A stretch of 11,441 bases of DNA from CAZVIJ01 sp964626735 (GCA_964626735.1 CAZVIJ010000052.1:1-11441); one strand, 5' to 3'. Positions 1-6,969 are shown, numbered from the stretch's first letter. The notes: a model not told the origin generated them from the letters alone. Translations and numbers: made by a program.

Positions 1-492
1 AGAAATCGTCGCATACGGCATTCGCAAGAACGATAAATGGCGGAATTGTGGATGAAGGTATTGGTACTCCGAGCGCACTTCGCGCCCATCCGACTGCTCA
101 TCGATCGGATATCCTTCCGCTCCCGGCGCAATAATCGGCGAGGTATAGGCATGGTACGTATCTCTCGACAAATGCAAGCCGAGCCGAATGCGATCGACAT
201 CGCTGATCTGCCCATCGGATACCGCAATGGCCAGCGAGGCCGCGAATATTACGCAATGAATTTTCCCCCGCAATGGGAATATGCTGTTCGGGTAGGTAAA
301 AGCTGATTCTTTATTTAATGCGTATGCTGCCGGGATATGGTCGATAAGGAACCAAAAAGGTATGGCGCGTCGAGCATTTACATTTCGTACGTAGTTCATG
401 AGAGAAACTTGGCCATTTGGTCCGTACGTAATGTTTTTGCGATTCCACGCGCGGTACCGCGGGATTACCTCTTCTCTAAAGTAAAGCGACAT
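1..492 (-). CDS. Hypothetical protein, 3'-partial (runs off left edge)
   Basis: Reading the minus strand from the ATG at 490-492, the frame stays open for 164 codons to the window edge without a stop, so the C-terminus is missing. The protein begins MSLYFREEVIPRYRAW and is rich in aromatic residues and arginine. A mildly hydrophobic stretch around residues 79-90 (HCVIFAASLAIAV) is too short and polar-flanked for a confident membrane call. I recognise no family. The start is bounded by an in-frame TAA four codons upstream. An AGGAG lies 14 nt before the ATG and overlaps the pcrA stop codon, a long spacer for a Shine-Dalgarno site. A perfect TATAAT is closer still, 8 nt before the ATG. The gene follows pcrA by 17 nt on the same strand, so co-transcription is likely, with a possible internal promoter. 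Plus-strand reading of this stretch looks like a shadow. Confidence 0.7.
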   Translation of the reverse strand, partial: MSLYFREEVIPRYRAWNRKNITYGPNGQVSLMNYVRNVNARRAIPFWFLIDHIPAAYALNKESAFTYPNSIFPLRGKIHCVIFAASLAIAVSDGQISDVDRIRLGLHLSRDTYHAYTSPIIAPGAEGYPIDEQSDGREVRSEYQYLHPQFRHLSFLRMPYATIS

Positions 493-500
493 GCTCTTGC

Positions 501-506
501 ATTATA
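501..506 (-). promoter_or_regulatory. Candidate -10 box before the left-edge gene
   Basis: A perfect TATAAT on the minus strand ends 8 nt before the ATG at 492, between the pcrA stop and that start. No convincing -35 hexamer lies 16-18 nt upstream, inside the end of pcrA. If used, transcription would begin at or next to the ATG and give a leaderless or nearly leaderless mRNA. The alternative is that it is incidental and the gene is read from pcrA mRNA using the AGGAG at the pcrA stop. Confidence 0.3.
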
Positions 507-509
507 CTC

Positions 510-2819
510 CTAAAGCTTCCTGAGTTTCGCGAATTGCGCCATGATTTTCGTCGGTCCTTTCTCCAAGAAGTCGATCGTAACCATGTCATTATCGATATCG
601 ACGATTCGGCCTTCTCCAAATTGCGGATGCAGTACCCTATCGCCCAAATCCATATATTCGATATCGGTAGCTTCGCCGACGTCGAATTCGTCTTTGTAGT
701 TCTTCCTTAGATCGTAGTTTTCGGAATCGTACAGCTCGGTAACCGAGTGGAACTCCATGAGGTCTTCCGGGATATCGGCGATAAATCGGGATACGACGTT
801 TGATTGCGTATTCCCGAAATAGGTTCGGGTGATCGCGTATAGGAGGTAAAGGTTCTTTTTGGCACGAGTTACAGCAACATACATAAGCCGCCGTTCTTCC
901 TCCATTTCTTTCATGTCGGCCAGAGACCGTGAGTGTGGGAAAATGCCCTCCTCCATTCCTGCAACAAATACGGTGCCGAACTCAAGACCTTTAGCAGCAT
1001 GGATCGTCATCAAATTTACGACTTGCTTGTTCTCGTTTTTCTCATCGCGTTCCTGTGCCTCCTCGATCAAGCTTACATCTTCAAGGAATTGCGCCAGACC
1101 CGCCTCGATCGTCATCGAGTCATACTTCGATGCTACGCTCAGGAACTCCTTGATATTCTCAAGCCTGCTCTCGCCTTCTTTGGTATTGTCGTTTATGTAG
1201 GTGAGGTAATCCATGTTCTCTATTATCGTCTTGATGAATTCGCTGACGTTGAGGTTAACCATGTAATCGCGTATCTCGTTGATCCGCTTTCCGAAATTTA
1301 TCACAGGCCTGCTGGTCTGCAGCTTCGCGTCACCGAGCATGTCGCTGAAATTCAGCAGCGCTTCGATGAAGGGATCCTCGACATGCTTCTTCTTTTCCTC
1401 GGCGAATAGGCTGTTGGGATCTTGCTTGTTCTTATCCCGCTCGCCCAAACTCTTCCGATACTCCTTAATATCGTCCTTGAAATCGTCGATGAGCGCGACA
1501 TTCGTGATGAGATCGACGATCGGGACGCTTAAATCTTTCGATAAATTGATCATCTCGGTAATCGTCTTCGGTCCGATACCGCGTGGCGGCGTGTTCACAA
1601 CCCTTTGGAGCGAAAGAACATCCGACGGGTTGTAGAAAACGCGCATGTACCCAAGAACATCTTTTATTTCTTTTCTGTCGTAGAATCTTTGTCCGCCGAC
1701 AAGCCGATAGGGAATTTTTGCCTTGAGGAATTGTTCTTCGATTGCGCGGGATTGGGCATTTGCCCGATACAACACCGCAATTTCCTTAAGGTCGTCGGTT
1801 TTCATCTTCGCAATGGTCTTTGTGATGAACATCGCCTCTTCGATTTCATTCTGGGCTTCGTACACTTGGACCAACGGGCCTTTCTTCACGTCGGACCACA
1901 GCTTTTTCTCGCGCCGTTCTGTATTTTTGTTGATAACCGAATATGCGGCATCAAGAATGATTTGCGTTGAGCGGTAGTTTTGCTCGAGCTTGATTATCTT
2001 CGGATTTTTGAAATCTTTCTCGAACGAGAGAATATTTTGGATATCGGCACCTCGCCAGCCGTAAATCGACTGGTCTTCGTCACCGACTACCGTAATGTTC
2101 TGCTTCTTCATCGCCAGCATTCGGATCAACGAATACTGCGCCTTGTTGGTATCCTGGTACTCGTCGACGAGGATCTGGTCGAACCGGTCGATATAGCGCT
2201 CGCGGATTTCTTCGTTGTCCTGCATCAGGTTGATTGTCTTCATGATGAGGTCGTCGAAATCAACAGCGTTTCGTTCGGCAAGGAGCGTCTGGTACAAAGG
2301 ATAAATTTTGGAGACCTGCTCGGTAAAAAGGTCGCCTACCATACCTGCATACATCTTTGGCGTTACCATATCGTTTTTGGCGCTTGAAATGGCCGAATGT
2401 ACTGCCGATGGATTTAGGGATTTGGCATCGATATTGAGCGTCTTCATCGCCTCTTTCACGAGATCTTTCTGATCGCTCGAGTCATAGATCGTGAAAGTTG
2501 GCTCAAGCCCGACATGGATACCGTCGACCTTGAGTATTCTTACGGAAATGCTATGGAAGGTACCTAAGAACGGAAAGTCCACTTTCGCTCCGACTATTTT
2601 TTGAATCCTTTCCCTCATTTCCTTGGCTGCCTTGTTAGTGAATGTGACGGCAAGGATACGGTGAGGCAGGATATCTCGATTTTTGACAAAATGAGTGATT
2701 CTCGTTGTCAACACCTTCGTCTTGCCAGAACCTGCGCCTGCAAGTATGAGGAGCGGCGACCCTTCATGGAGTACAGCCTCTTTTTGTTGGGGATTAAGTC
2801 CATTAACCAAGTCAGTCAT
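510..2819 (-). CDS. pcrA: UvrD/PcrA-type superfamily 1A DNA helicase
   Basis: An ATP-dependent 3'-5' DNA helicase of the UvrD/PcrA family, 769 residues, slightly above the usual 720-750. These enzymes act in nucleotide excision repair, replication restart and removal of stalled polymerases. The SF1A motifs run in order: Q-motif glutamine near residue 11; Walker A AGAGSGKT at 27-34; motif Ia VTFTNKAA at 58-65; Walker B VDEYQDT at 218-224; motif III GDEDQSIYGWRGA from 246; motif IV LEQNYRST at 278-285; motif V with TIHAAKGLEF near 605-614; motif VI with the arginine finger in RRLMYVAVTRAKK from 643. Residues 724-769 (GDRVLHPQFGEGRIV onward) match the C-terminal Tudor-like domain that binds RNA polymerase in PcrA. 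A charged stretch around 448-485 looks like an insertion in the 2B region. The ATG at 2819 fits the family N-terminus (LNPQQKEAV). No Shine-Dalgarno precedes it. UvrD is the alternative name; Rep is less likely because of the Tudor-like tail. Confidence 0.96.
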   Translation of the reverse strand: MTDLVNGLNPQQKEAVLHEGSPLLILAGAGSGKTKVLTTRITHFVKNRDILPHRILAVTFTNKAAKEMRERIQKIVGAKVDFPFLGTFHSISVRILKVDGIHVGLEPTFTIYDSSDQKDLVKEAMKTLNIDAKSLNPSAVHSAISSAKNDMVTPKMYAGMVGDLFTEQVSKIYPLYQTLLAERNAVDFDDLIMKTINLMQDNEEIRERYIDRFDQILVDEYQDTNKAQYSLIRMLAMKKQNITVVGDEDQSIYGWRGADIQNILSFEKDFKNPKIIKLEQNYRSTQIILDAAYSVINKNTERREKKLWSDVKKGPLVQVYEAQNEIEEAMFITKTIAKMKTDDLKEIAVLYRANAQSRAIEEQFLKAKIPYRLVGGQRFYDRKEIKDVLGYMRVFYNPSDVLSLQRVVNTPPRGIGPKTITEMINLSKDLSVPIVDLITNVALIDDFKDDIKEYRKSLGERDKNKQDPNSLFAEEKKKHVEDPFIEALLNFSDMLGDAKLQTSRPVINFGKRINEIRDYMVNLNVSEFIKTIIENMDYLTYINDNTKEGESRLENIKEFLSVASKYDSMTIEAGLAQFLEDVSLIEEAQERDEKNENKQVVNLMTIHAAKGLEFGTVFVAGMEEGIFPHSRSLADMKEMEEERRLMYVAVTRAKKNLYLLYAITRTYFGNTQSNVVSRFIADIPEDLMEFHSVTELYDSENYDLRKNYKDEFDVGEATDIEYMDLGDRVLHPQFGEGRIVDIDNDMVTIDFLEKGPTKIMAQFAKLRKL

Positions 2820-2845
2820 AATAGGAGAAAACTATGCACACCGTC

Positions 2846-2854
2846 ATAATACCA
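2846..2854 (-). promoter_or_regulatory. Candidate extended -10 promoter for pcrA
   Basis: On the minus strand, TGGTATTAT forms an extended -10 (TGn plus TATTAT) 26 nt before the pcrA ATG. The position expected for a -35 box holds only a weak match, as is common for extended -10 promoters. Transcription would start near 2839 and leave a leader of about 20 nt with no Shine-Dalgarno; the bases just before the ATG are pyrimidine-rich. This was assigned by eye from consensus and spacing. Confidence 0.35.
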
Positions 2855-2915
2855 GATTTCAGGCAGAGCTCCAGACTTATAGTGTGCATGTGAGGCTGGC
2901 TAATATTTGTGAGTA

Positions 2916-2934
2916 TATCTTGAGTTTATCTTGA
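2916..2934. repeat. Direct repeat TATCTTGA x2, 11-bp period
   Basis: The octamer TATCTTGA occurs at 2916-2923 and again at 2927-2934, a period of 11 bp or about one helical turn. It lies in the divergent intergenic region between pcrA and the 811-residue gene. Tandem half-sites one turn apart are a usual layout for an activator or repressor. The second copy runs into a TTGACA at 2931-2936. A regulatory role is inference only; the region is AT-rich, so chance is possible. Confidence 0.3.
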
Positions 2935-2954
2935 CAGGCAGCTCAAATTTGCAA

Positions 2955-2983
2955 TTGTGTAACCACAGGTTATCGTGTAAAAT
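2955..2983 (+). promoter_or_regulatory. Candidate promoter for the 811-residue gene
   Basis: TTGTGT at 2955-2960 and TAAAAT at 2978-2983 are separated by 17 nt and match the sigma-70 pattern moderately. The predicted start near 2990 gives a leader of only about 9 nt before the ATG at 2999, and no Shine-Dalgarno is present. A perfect TTGACA at 2931-2936 has no good -10 at the right distance. A small inverted repeat, TAACC-ACA-GGTTA at 2960-2972, lies inside the spacer, where a repressor could block polymerase. Confidence 0.35.
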
Positions 2984-2998
2984 TCAACATTACAGATC

Positions 2999-5434
2999 AT
3001 GGCACGAGGAAAGTCTGAATCAATCAACGTCGCAACCGCTACACCAGATCGCGGTTCGCTCAAACAGGCACCTCAGGCTGCTCCTGAACCGAAGGAAGTC
3101 GCGCCATTTTGTACGATCGACCCGGTGGACGTGGAATGGGGAGCTGCTCCCCTTCTCTATGCGCCCGATTGCTACGTATCCCATAAGGACCTCGACAGAC
3201 TTCATGAAATGGGGCTTTCTATCGCGGATGTATATCAGTTTGTACAGAGAGCGCGAGTGGACCGGATTCCATTGACCGAACAGAACCTGAACCTTTATAT
3301 CGACGGATTCGCCAATATAGTTACCAGACGCTTTCCCGGAGACAAGGGTAACGAATCTCACGCTCGTTATCGCCAAGCGGTAGCGATGATGCAGGTTCTT
3401 GCAGGTAAGGTCGACAGGATCGTTACTCCCGGCGGGCTATACGATGTTTGGTTCGAGAAGGCACAAGTTGGTCCCGGCGGATCAATCGGATATGGTGCGG
3501 CAGTCGAGTTTGCGACAAGGGGCGAGCATCTTCTGAAGGCGTACGGTCAGGGCAATAATGTATTCGCTAACCTTATCAATCAGGCGGTAATCCTCAATAT
3601 GGGTGACGAGGCCACCAATGGTCGCCGCGAATACGGAGTCGGCGCTGAAGCGCTTCATCGCCTGTACCGCCAAGGCAACTGTTCATGGGCAGATCTAATG
3701 CTATCCGTCTTCATGCATGCGAGGGATATCGATGAGGCGGCTCCGGTACTGGACTACATTGCGCGTCAGAAAAATACTTCCAAGGGATTTGTCGTATCGG
3801 TCGCAAGGCAGGCGCATGCTATGTATATGTATACGACTGACGATACGCTGGTCGTGCCGCTGGTTGCTGTTAACCTCAAGCGTCCATGGGGTTCGAGAGA
3901 TGAAGTGATCAAGCTTTTGAAGGATATGCCCGACGAGGAGTATATGCGTACGACGAGCGAATGGAGCTTTACGTCGGAAAAGACAGGGATTTCCATTGAA
4001 TCAAAGCGACCCGTCTACTCTACGACCGACAAGCGCAGATGGTACGGGCTTGGGAGGCAAGTTAAGGTAAGCGGCGAGCATCTTGCAGGCGTTATGGTAA
4101 TCTACCGAGGCGCGCTACCGACCGATGCGTTCGGGAAGTATTGGGGAGACGATCAGCTAAGTCGTTTATGCGACTGGAATACCGGTACGCTCATGGATGT
4201 CACACGAGGGATAATGGCTACCGCAAATTACGGCACCGGTTTTTGTGCCGTTTTAGACCCTGCGCTTGCGCACGAGAATTCGACGTTCAGGTCGTATGGT
4301 GCAGTGTTACCTAAGAGCCTCGAAATCGGCTGGAATACTATCGTTCGCTTGTACGAACGAGACTTTCCTCAATCGCTTGGGCTGCTCAGGGAGCCGCTTG
4401 AGGCGCTCAATAAGTGGTTCATTGCATCAAATCTTGCACAAGTGCCGTTTGATACGTTCCTGCAGGGAGCGCCCATTGTAGCAACACTAAAGTCTATGCA
4501 GCAGACGCTCGACTCCGAAGGTACGGGAGGAGAAAAGGCGAAGGCGCTTGCTGTTAAGGCTTCAATCGGTGTAGTCGCCGAATCGATCGCGAAGTATATG
4601 GTTCGAAATCAAATTAGTCCTGAACTCGCTTCAGGCAATTTGCCGATCGTAATGTCGATAATCCTGCTGAGCTCCGTATACGGAGAAAGCATTATGGGAA
4701 GCAGAATTGCGAAGAAGATTGTTATCGGAACATTGATATCGATACTCGGCTTAAGTGGCGTCTCCGGCTTCTTTAATACCCCAAGCTCAGTTCGCGAACA
4801 GCAAGGTAATTTCTCAACTGCAGTTAGCCAATACCGGCCTTCGGCAATACCCGGCAACGTCATTCAGCTAACGACGCATGATGTCCCCGGTCTGTGGCAA
4901 AAAGGTGAGGATCTTGCGTATGGGTATACGTGGGGACCTGTACATGCGACAGCACGTGGAATTGCCGGTAGAACTCCGGCGATCGTCGGCAACCTACTCA
5001 ACATCGCCGACTTGCTCGGTGAAGAGCCGGTTGCTTCAACAGAAGAGCAAGGTCAAAGCGGACAGCCGCAAGGCACGACTTCGGAAGGCCAAATTGAACA
5101 AGGTACGGTAGCCAATGCAGATTGTGCACCGCTCCCTACTCCTAAAGAACATGTTCCGCTTTTCGTCACGACGGCAGACACATCTTTGATCGCACATGCG
5201 GCAGACGGTTCGGTGGATACGAGATTCCCCGACGGAATACCAGCAAAGTCGCAAGTCGATATTATCGAAGTTTGCCAGATTCCTGCCGAAGCTGCGAAGG
5301 CAAACCATGTACCCGGAGGCAGCCTTATCAAGGTACGCTTCGGCGATAAGGAGACATATATCGTGCCGGCGTTTACTGTAGATGTTCAAAACGAACTTGA
5401 CCAGATAAAGCACATACCTGAAGAGGCTCGGTAA
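2999..5434 (+). CDS. Large hypothetical membrane-associated protein, 811 residues
   Basis: I recognise no family. Residues 1-35 are low-complexity and polar (A, P, K, Q, S) with no signal peptide. Residues about 50-540 look like a globular, largely helical region with scattered cysteines. Two hydrophobic segments follow: about 549-562 (PIVMSIILLSSVYG) and 573-592 (KIVIGTLISILGLSGVSGFF), separated by a short basic loop; they could form a membrane hairpin or one long anchor. Residues about 678-705 are a Q/G/T/E-rich linker. The end, about 708-795, looks beta-rich and might be a small SH3-like domain, judged by eye. The ATG at 2999 is chosen because it is the only start near the promoter; no Shine-Dalgarno is visible. 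It is transcribed divergently from pcrA and sits upstream of the sigma operon on the same strand, with its own promoter between them. The long single frame with coherent codon use makes it a real gene; its function is unknown. Confidence 0.88.
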   Translation: MARGKSESINVATATPDRGSLKQAPQAAPEPKEVAPFCTIDPVDVEWGAAPLLYAPDCYVSHKDLDRLHEMGLSIADVYQFVQRARVDRIPLTEQNLNLYIDGFANIVTRRFPGDKGNESHARYRQAVAMMQVLAGKVDRIVTPGGLYDVWFEKAQVGPGGSIGYGAAVEFATRGEHLLKAYGQGNNVFANLINQAVILNMGDEATNGRREYGVGAEALHRLYRQGNCSWADLMLSVFMHARDIDEAAPVLDYIARQKNTSKGFVVSVARQAHAMYMYTTDDTLVVPLVAVNLKRPWGSRDEVIKLLKDMPDEEYMRTTSEWSFTSEKTGISIESKRPVYSTTDKRRWYGLGRQVKVSGEHLAGVMVIYRGALPTDAFGKYWGDDQLSRLCDWNTGTLMDVTRGIMATANYGTGFCAVLDPALAHENSTFRSYGAVLPKSLEIGWNTIVRLYERDFPQSLGLLREPLEALNKWFIASNLAQVPFDTFLQGAPIVATLKSMQQTLDSEGTGGEKAKALAVKASIGVVAESIAKYMVRNQISPELASGNLPIVMSIILLSSVYGESIMGSRIAKKIVIGTLISILGLSGVSGFFNTPSSVREQQGNFSTAVSQYRPSAIPGNVIQLTTHDVPGLWQKGEDLAYGYTWGPVHATARGIAGRTPAIVGNLLNIADLLGEEPVASTEEQGQSGQPQGTTSEGQIEQGTVANADCAPLPTPKEHVPLFVTTADTSLIAHAADGSVDTRFPDGIPAKSQVDIIEVCQIPAEAAKANHVPGGSLIKVRFGDKETYIVPAFTVDVQNELDQIKHIPEEAR

Positions 5435-5458
5435 AACGTCTGCGAGTGCAATGTACAT

Positions 5459-5487
5459 TTGCCAATTTTCTCTTATTGTCCTATTAT
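5459..5487 (+). promoter_or_regulatory. Sigma-70-type promoter for the sigma-factor operon
   Basis: TTGCCA at 5459-5464 and TATTAT at 5482-5487 are separated by exactly 17 nt. Each hexamer differs from consensus at one position, making this the best promoter in the window. Transcription would start near 5494, giving a leader of about 127 nt before the sigma-factor ATG. It begins 25 nt after the stop of the 811-residue gene. Confidence 0.55.
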
Positions 5488-5521
5488 CGAGACTACAACT
5501 TAATAGCTCATATTATCAAAT

Positions 5522-5539
5522 AGGCTTTTAGCCTTTATT
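5522..5539 (+). terminator. Weak hairpin with T-rich tail (terminator or attenuator)
   Basis: AGGCT (5522-5526) and AGCCT (5530-5534) form a 5-bp stem with a TTT loop, followed by TTATT. The stem is short for an intrinsic terminator. It could end transcription from the 811-residue gene. Because it lies downstream of the 5459-5487 promoter, it would also sit in the leader of the sigma operon, where it could attenuate. Confidence 0.35.
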
Positions 5540-5557
5540 ACAAACAATTTGGATTGT

Positions 5558-5571
5558 CGCCCGGACGGGTG
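5558..5571 (+). other. GC-rich hairpin in the sigma-operon leader
   Basis: CGCCC (5558-5562) can pair with GGGTG (5567-5571), including one G-U pair, around a GGAC tetraloop. It stands out as a GC-rich patch in an AT-rich leader. The bases after it (GTG...CAC, 5569-5579) could pair in a competing way. This may be leader RNA structure or part of an operator. I do not recognise a known riboswitch. Confidence 0.25.
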
Positions 5572-5620
5572 TAACTCACGCATACAAAAGTAAACGAGGA
5601 ATAATTCCAAAACAAAAAAT

Positions 5621-6199
5621 ATGACGAATAAAAAAATTGCTAAACTGGTTCAGAGTGCACAACTCGGAGAAAAGGAAGCACTTGAAAAATTATATAATCA
5701 TTTTTTCAATCAAATCTATTATTACGTATACTCACGTATAGGAAGCGTTCATGATACGCAAGAAATTGTTTCAGAAGTATTTCTCTCTATGGTTGAGGGC
5801 ATAAACAAATACAAGGGCCAGTCCTCATTCAAGAATTACATGTTTGGAATTACGAAAAATAAGATTCGGGATTACATCAGGAATAAGTACAAGTCTTCGG
5901 ACTACATTATGGAAAGCAATTTCCCCGAGAATACCTTCGAGAACATAACGGAAGAAGAACGCGATACGACATATCGTGATAAGCTAAGGAAACTATTAAA
6001 AAATATATATCGATTGATGAAGCCTCGTTATGCCAAGGTATTGGATCTTCGGTTCAATAAAATGAATTCCGTCGAAGAAACCGCGCAGATTTTGAATATT
6101 TCCGCAAATAACGTTAAAGTTATCCAACACCGCGCTATCAAGCAAGCGAGCGCTATTTGGGAAAAAATGAATGAAACTCAAAGGAATACATTACTTTAA
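5621..6199 (+). CDS. ECF-like RNA polymerase sigma factor (sigma-70 family)
   Basis: This 192-residue protein has the two-domain layout and length of an ECF (group 4) sigma factor, which directs RNA polymerase to a dedicated promoter set. Region 2 spans about residues 18-88: it contains DTQEIVSEVFLSM (45-57), the core-binding helix, and SFKNYMFGITKNKIRDYIR (69-87), matching the region 2.3-2.4 pattern. An acidic linker follows at about 95-118. Region 4 spans about 128-178, with a helix-turn-helix in SVEETAQILNISANNVKV (150-167) that reads the -35 element. The ATG at 5621 is bounded by an in-frame TAA at 5591; a GAGGA lies 20 nt upstream, too far for a normal Shine-Dalgarno. The gene is AT-rich (40 G+C in the 120 bases 5641-5760). 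Its 3' end overlaps the next gene by 29 nt, so a co-expressed partner such as an anti-sigma factor is expected. Confidence 0.9.
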   Translation: MTNKKIAKLVQSAQLGEKEALEKLYNHFFNQIYYYVYSRIGSVHDTQEIVSEVFLSMVEGINKYKGQSSFKNYMFGITKNKIRDYIRNKYKSSDYIMESNFPENTFENITEEERDTTYRDKLRKLLKNIYRLMKPRYAKVLDLRFNKMNSVEETAQILNISANNVKVIQHRAIKQASAIWEKMNETQRNTLL

Positions 6200-6572
6200 T
6201 ACGAGCGGATTTGCTGAAACAGATTTACCTGTAGTTCAAACAAGCAAAAAATCAAAACTTCCAATGGCAAGGTGGCTATCCGCCTTGCCTCTTCTTTCTT
6301 GGAATAAAAAAACTCAGGAAGAAATCTTCAAGACAAAACTGTGGAGTAATATCTCTCAGAAGTGCTATGGAGGTAAGTGGTCCTATTCGAGAGACGAAAA
6401 GCGATTGTTCCTGTTGCTGCTTTTTTTCCTGGTCTCGTTAACTCTGCTCTACTTCAATGATTACCGGACTGAGCTTAAGGCGTATCGAGACAAGTTTGCC
6501 AATTTGTCTTCCAGGAATGCCGAACAGATGCAGAAATTAGAAAGCGTTAACGTCCCCGTTCAAACACCATGA
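6171..6572 (+). CDS. Single-pass membrane protein, candidate anti-sigma factor
   Basis: This 133-residue protein is of no recognised family. Residues 1-78 are basic and probably cytoplasmic, with several tryptophans. A strong transmembrane helix spans about 79-95 (LFLLLLFFLVSLTLLYF). A short charged helix at about 97-125 (ELKAYRDKF...NAEQMQKLE) may form a coiled coil outside. The ATG at 6171 lies inside the sigma-factor gene and overlaps it by 29 nt in another frame, which suggests translational coupling; its stop overlaps the next start as ATGA. A membrane protein with an N-terminal cytoplasmic part, encoded directly after and overlapping an ECF sigma gene, has the usual arrangement of an anti-sigma factor. 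I see no zinc-binding HxxxCxxC motif and no clear FecR or RseA similarity, so the role is inferred from context. Confidence 0.72.
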   Translation: MKLKGIHYFNTSGFAETDLPVVQTSKKSKLPMARWLSALPLLSWNKKTQEEIFKTKLWSNISQKCYGGKWSYSRDEKRLFLLLLFFLVSLTLLYFNDYRTELKAYRDKFANLSSRNAEQMQKLESVNVPVQTP

Positions 6573-6949
6573 CAACGAGAGGTTACTACAAAATAGGATC
6601 GTTAGTTCTTGGATTAATGTGTTTTGCATTAATGTTCTTAATGCTTGGCGGTTACCAACGTTCCGAGAACGCAAACCCCGGAACCGATGTCGTTTCCGAT
6701 TTCAAAGTATACCGGCAGCTCCTTACCGAAATGGGAAATTCGAAGAATCCCGAAATATCCCAAGATTTCCGGAACAAATGCCTTAAAGAGGCCAACCATA
6801 TTACCGATCTGCTTACCCAGTACCAACAGGGGCAAGTAACCGAGCTTACGATGCGCAAGGAGCTTAATAATGTATCAACCGACCTGCTGAACGACCCTAT
6901 ATTGGCCTCTACGAAGCGAAACAGCAAGACCGTCAACTATCGGACGTAA
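6569..6949 (+). CDS. Small membrane-anchored protein of the sigma operon
   Basis: This 126-residue protein is unrecognised. Residues about 9-27 (IGSLVLGLMCFALMFLMLGG) form an N-terminal signal anchor or uncleaved signal peptide after a short basic start (MTTRGYYK). There is no cysteine at a lipobox position. The remainder, about 30-126, is polar and helical and would lie outside the membrane. The ATG overlaps the preceding stop by 4 nt (ATGA), so translation is probably coupled. It could be an extracytoplasmic sensor or a modulator of the preceding membrane protein. That is inferred only from its place in the unit. Confidence 0.72.
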   Translation: MTTRGYYKIGSLVLGLMCFALMFLMLGGYQRSENANPGTDVVSDFKVYRQLLTEMGNSKNPEISQDFRNKCLKEANHITDLLTQYQQGQVTELTMRKELNNVSTDLLNDPILASTKRNSKTVNYRT

Positions 6950-6969
6950 CATCTAGGACGATTCTGTAA

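Noticed and set aside
37..306. Plus-strand 89-codon frame at the left end
   Set aside because: It is arginine-rich shadow sequence; the minus strand carries a longer frame open through the whole stretch, directly behind pcrA.
933..1409. Plus-strand 158-codon frame inside pcrA
   Set aside because: It lies fully antisense to clear helicase motifs and has no promoter, start context or recognisable domain.
2931..2936. Perfect TTGACA as the -35 of the 811-residue gene
   Set aside because: No acceptable -10 hexamer lies 16-18 nt downstream (ATTGTG at 17 nt), so the TTGTGT/TAAAAT pair was preferred.
2959..2967. GTAACCACA as a possible DnaA box in the divergent region
   Set aside because: It matches TTATCCACA at 7 of 9 positions, but only one copy is seen, there is no AT-rich unwinding element with it, and no origin genes are nearby.
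5596..5600. GAGGA as the Shine-Dalgarno of the sigma factor gene
   Set aside because: It is 20 nt from the ATG, too far for normal initiation, and no alternative in-frame start lies between.
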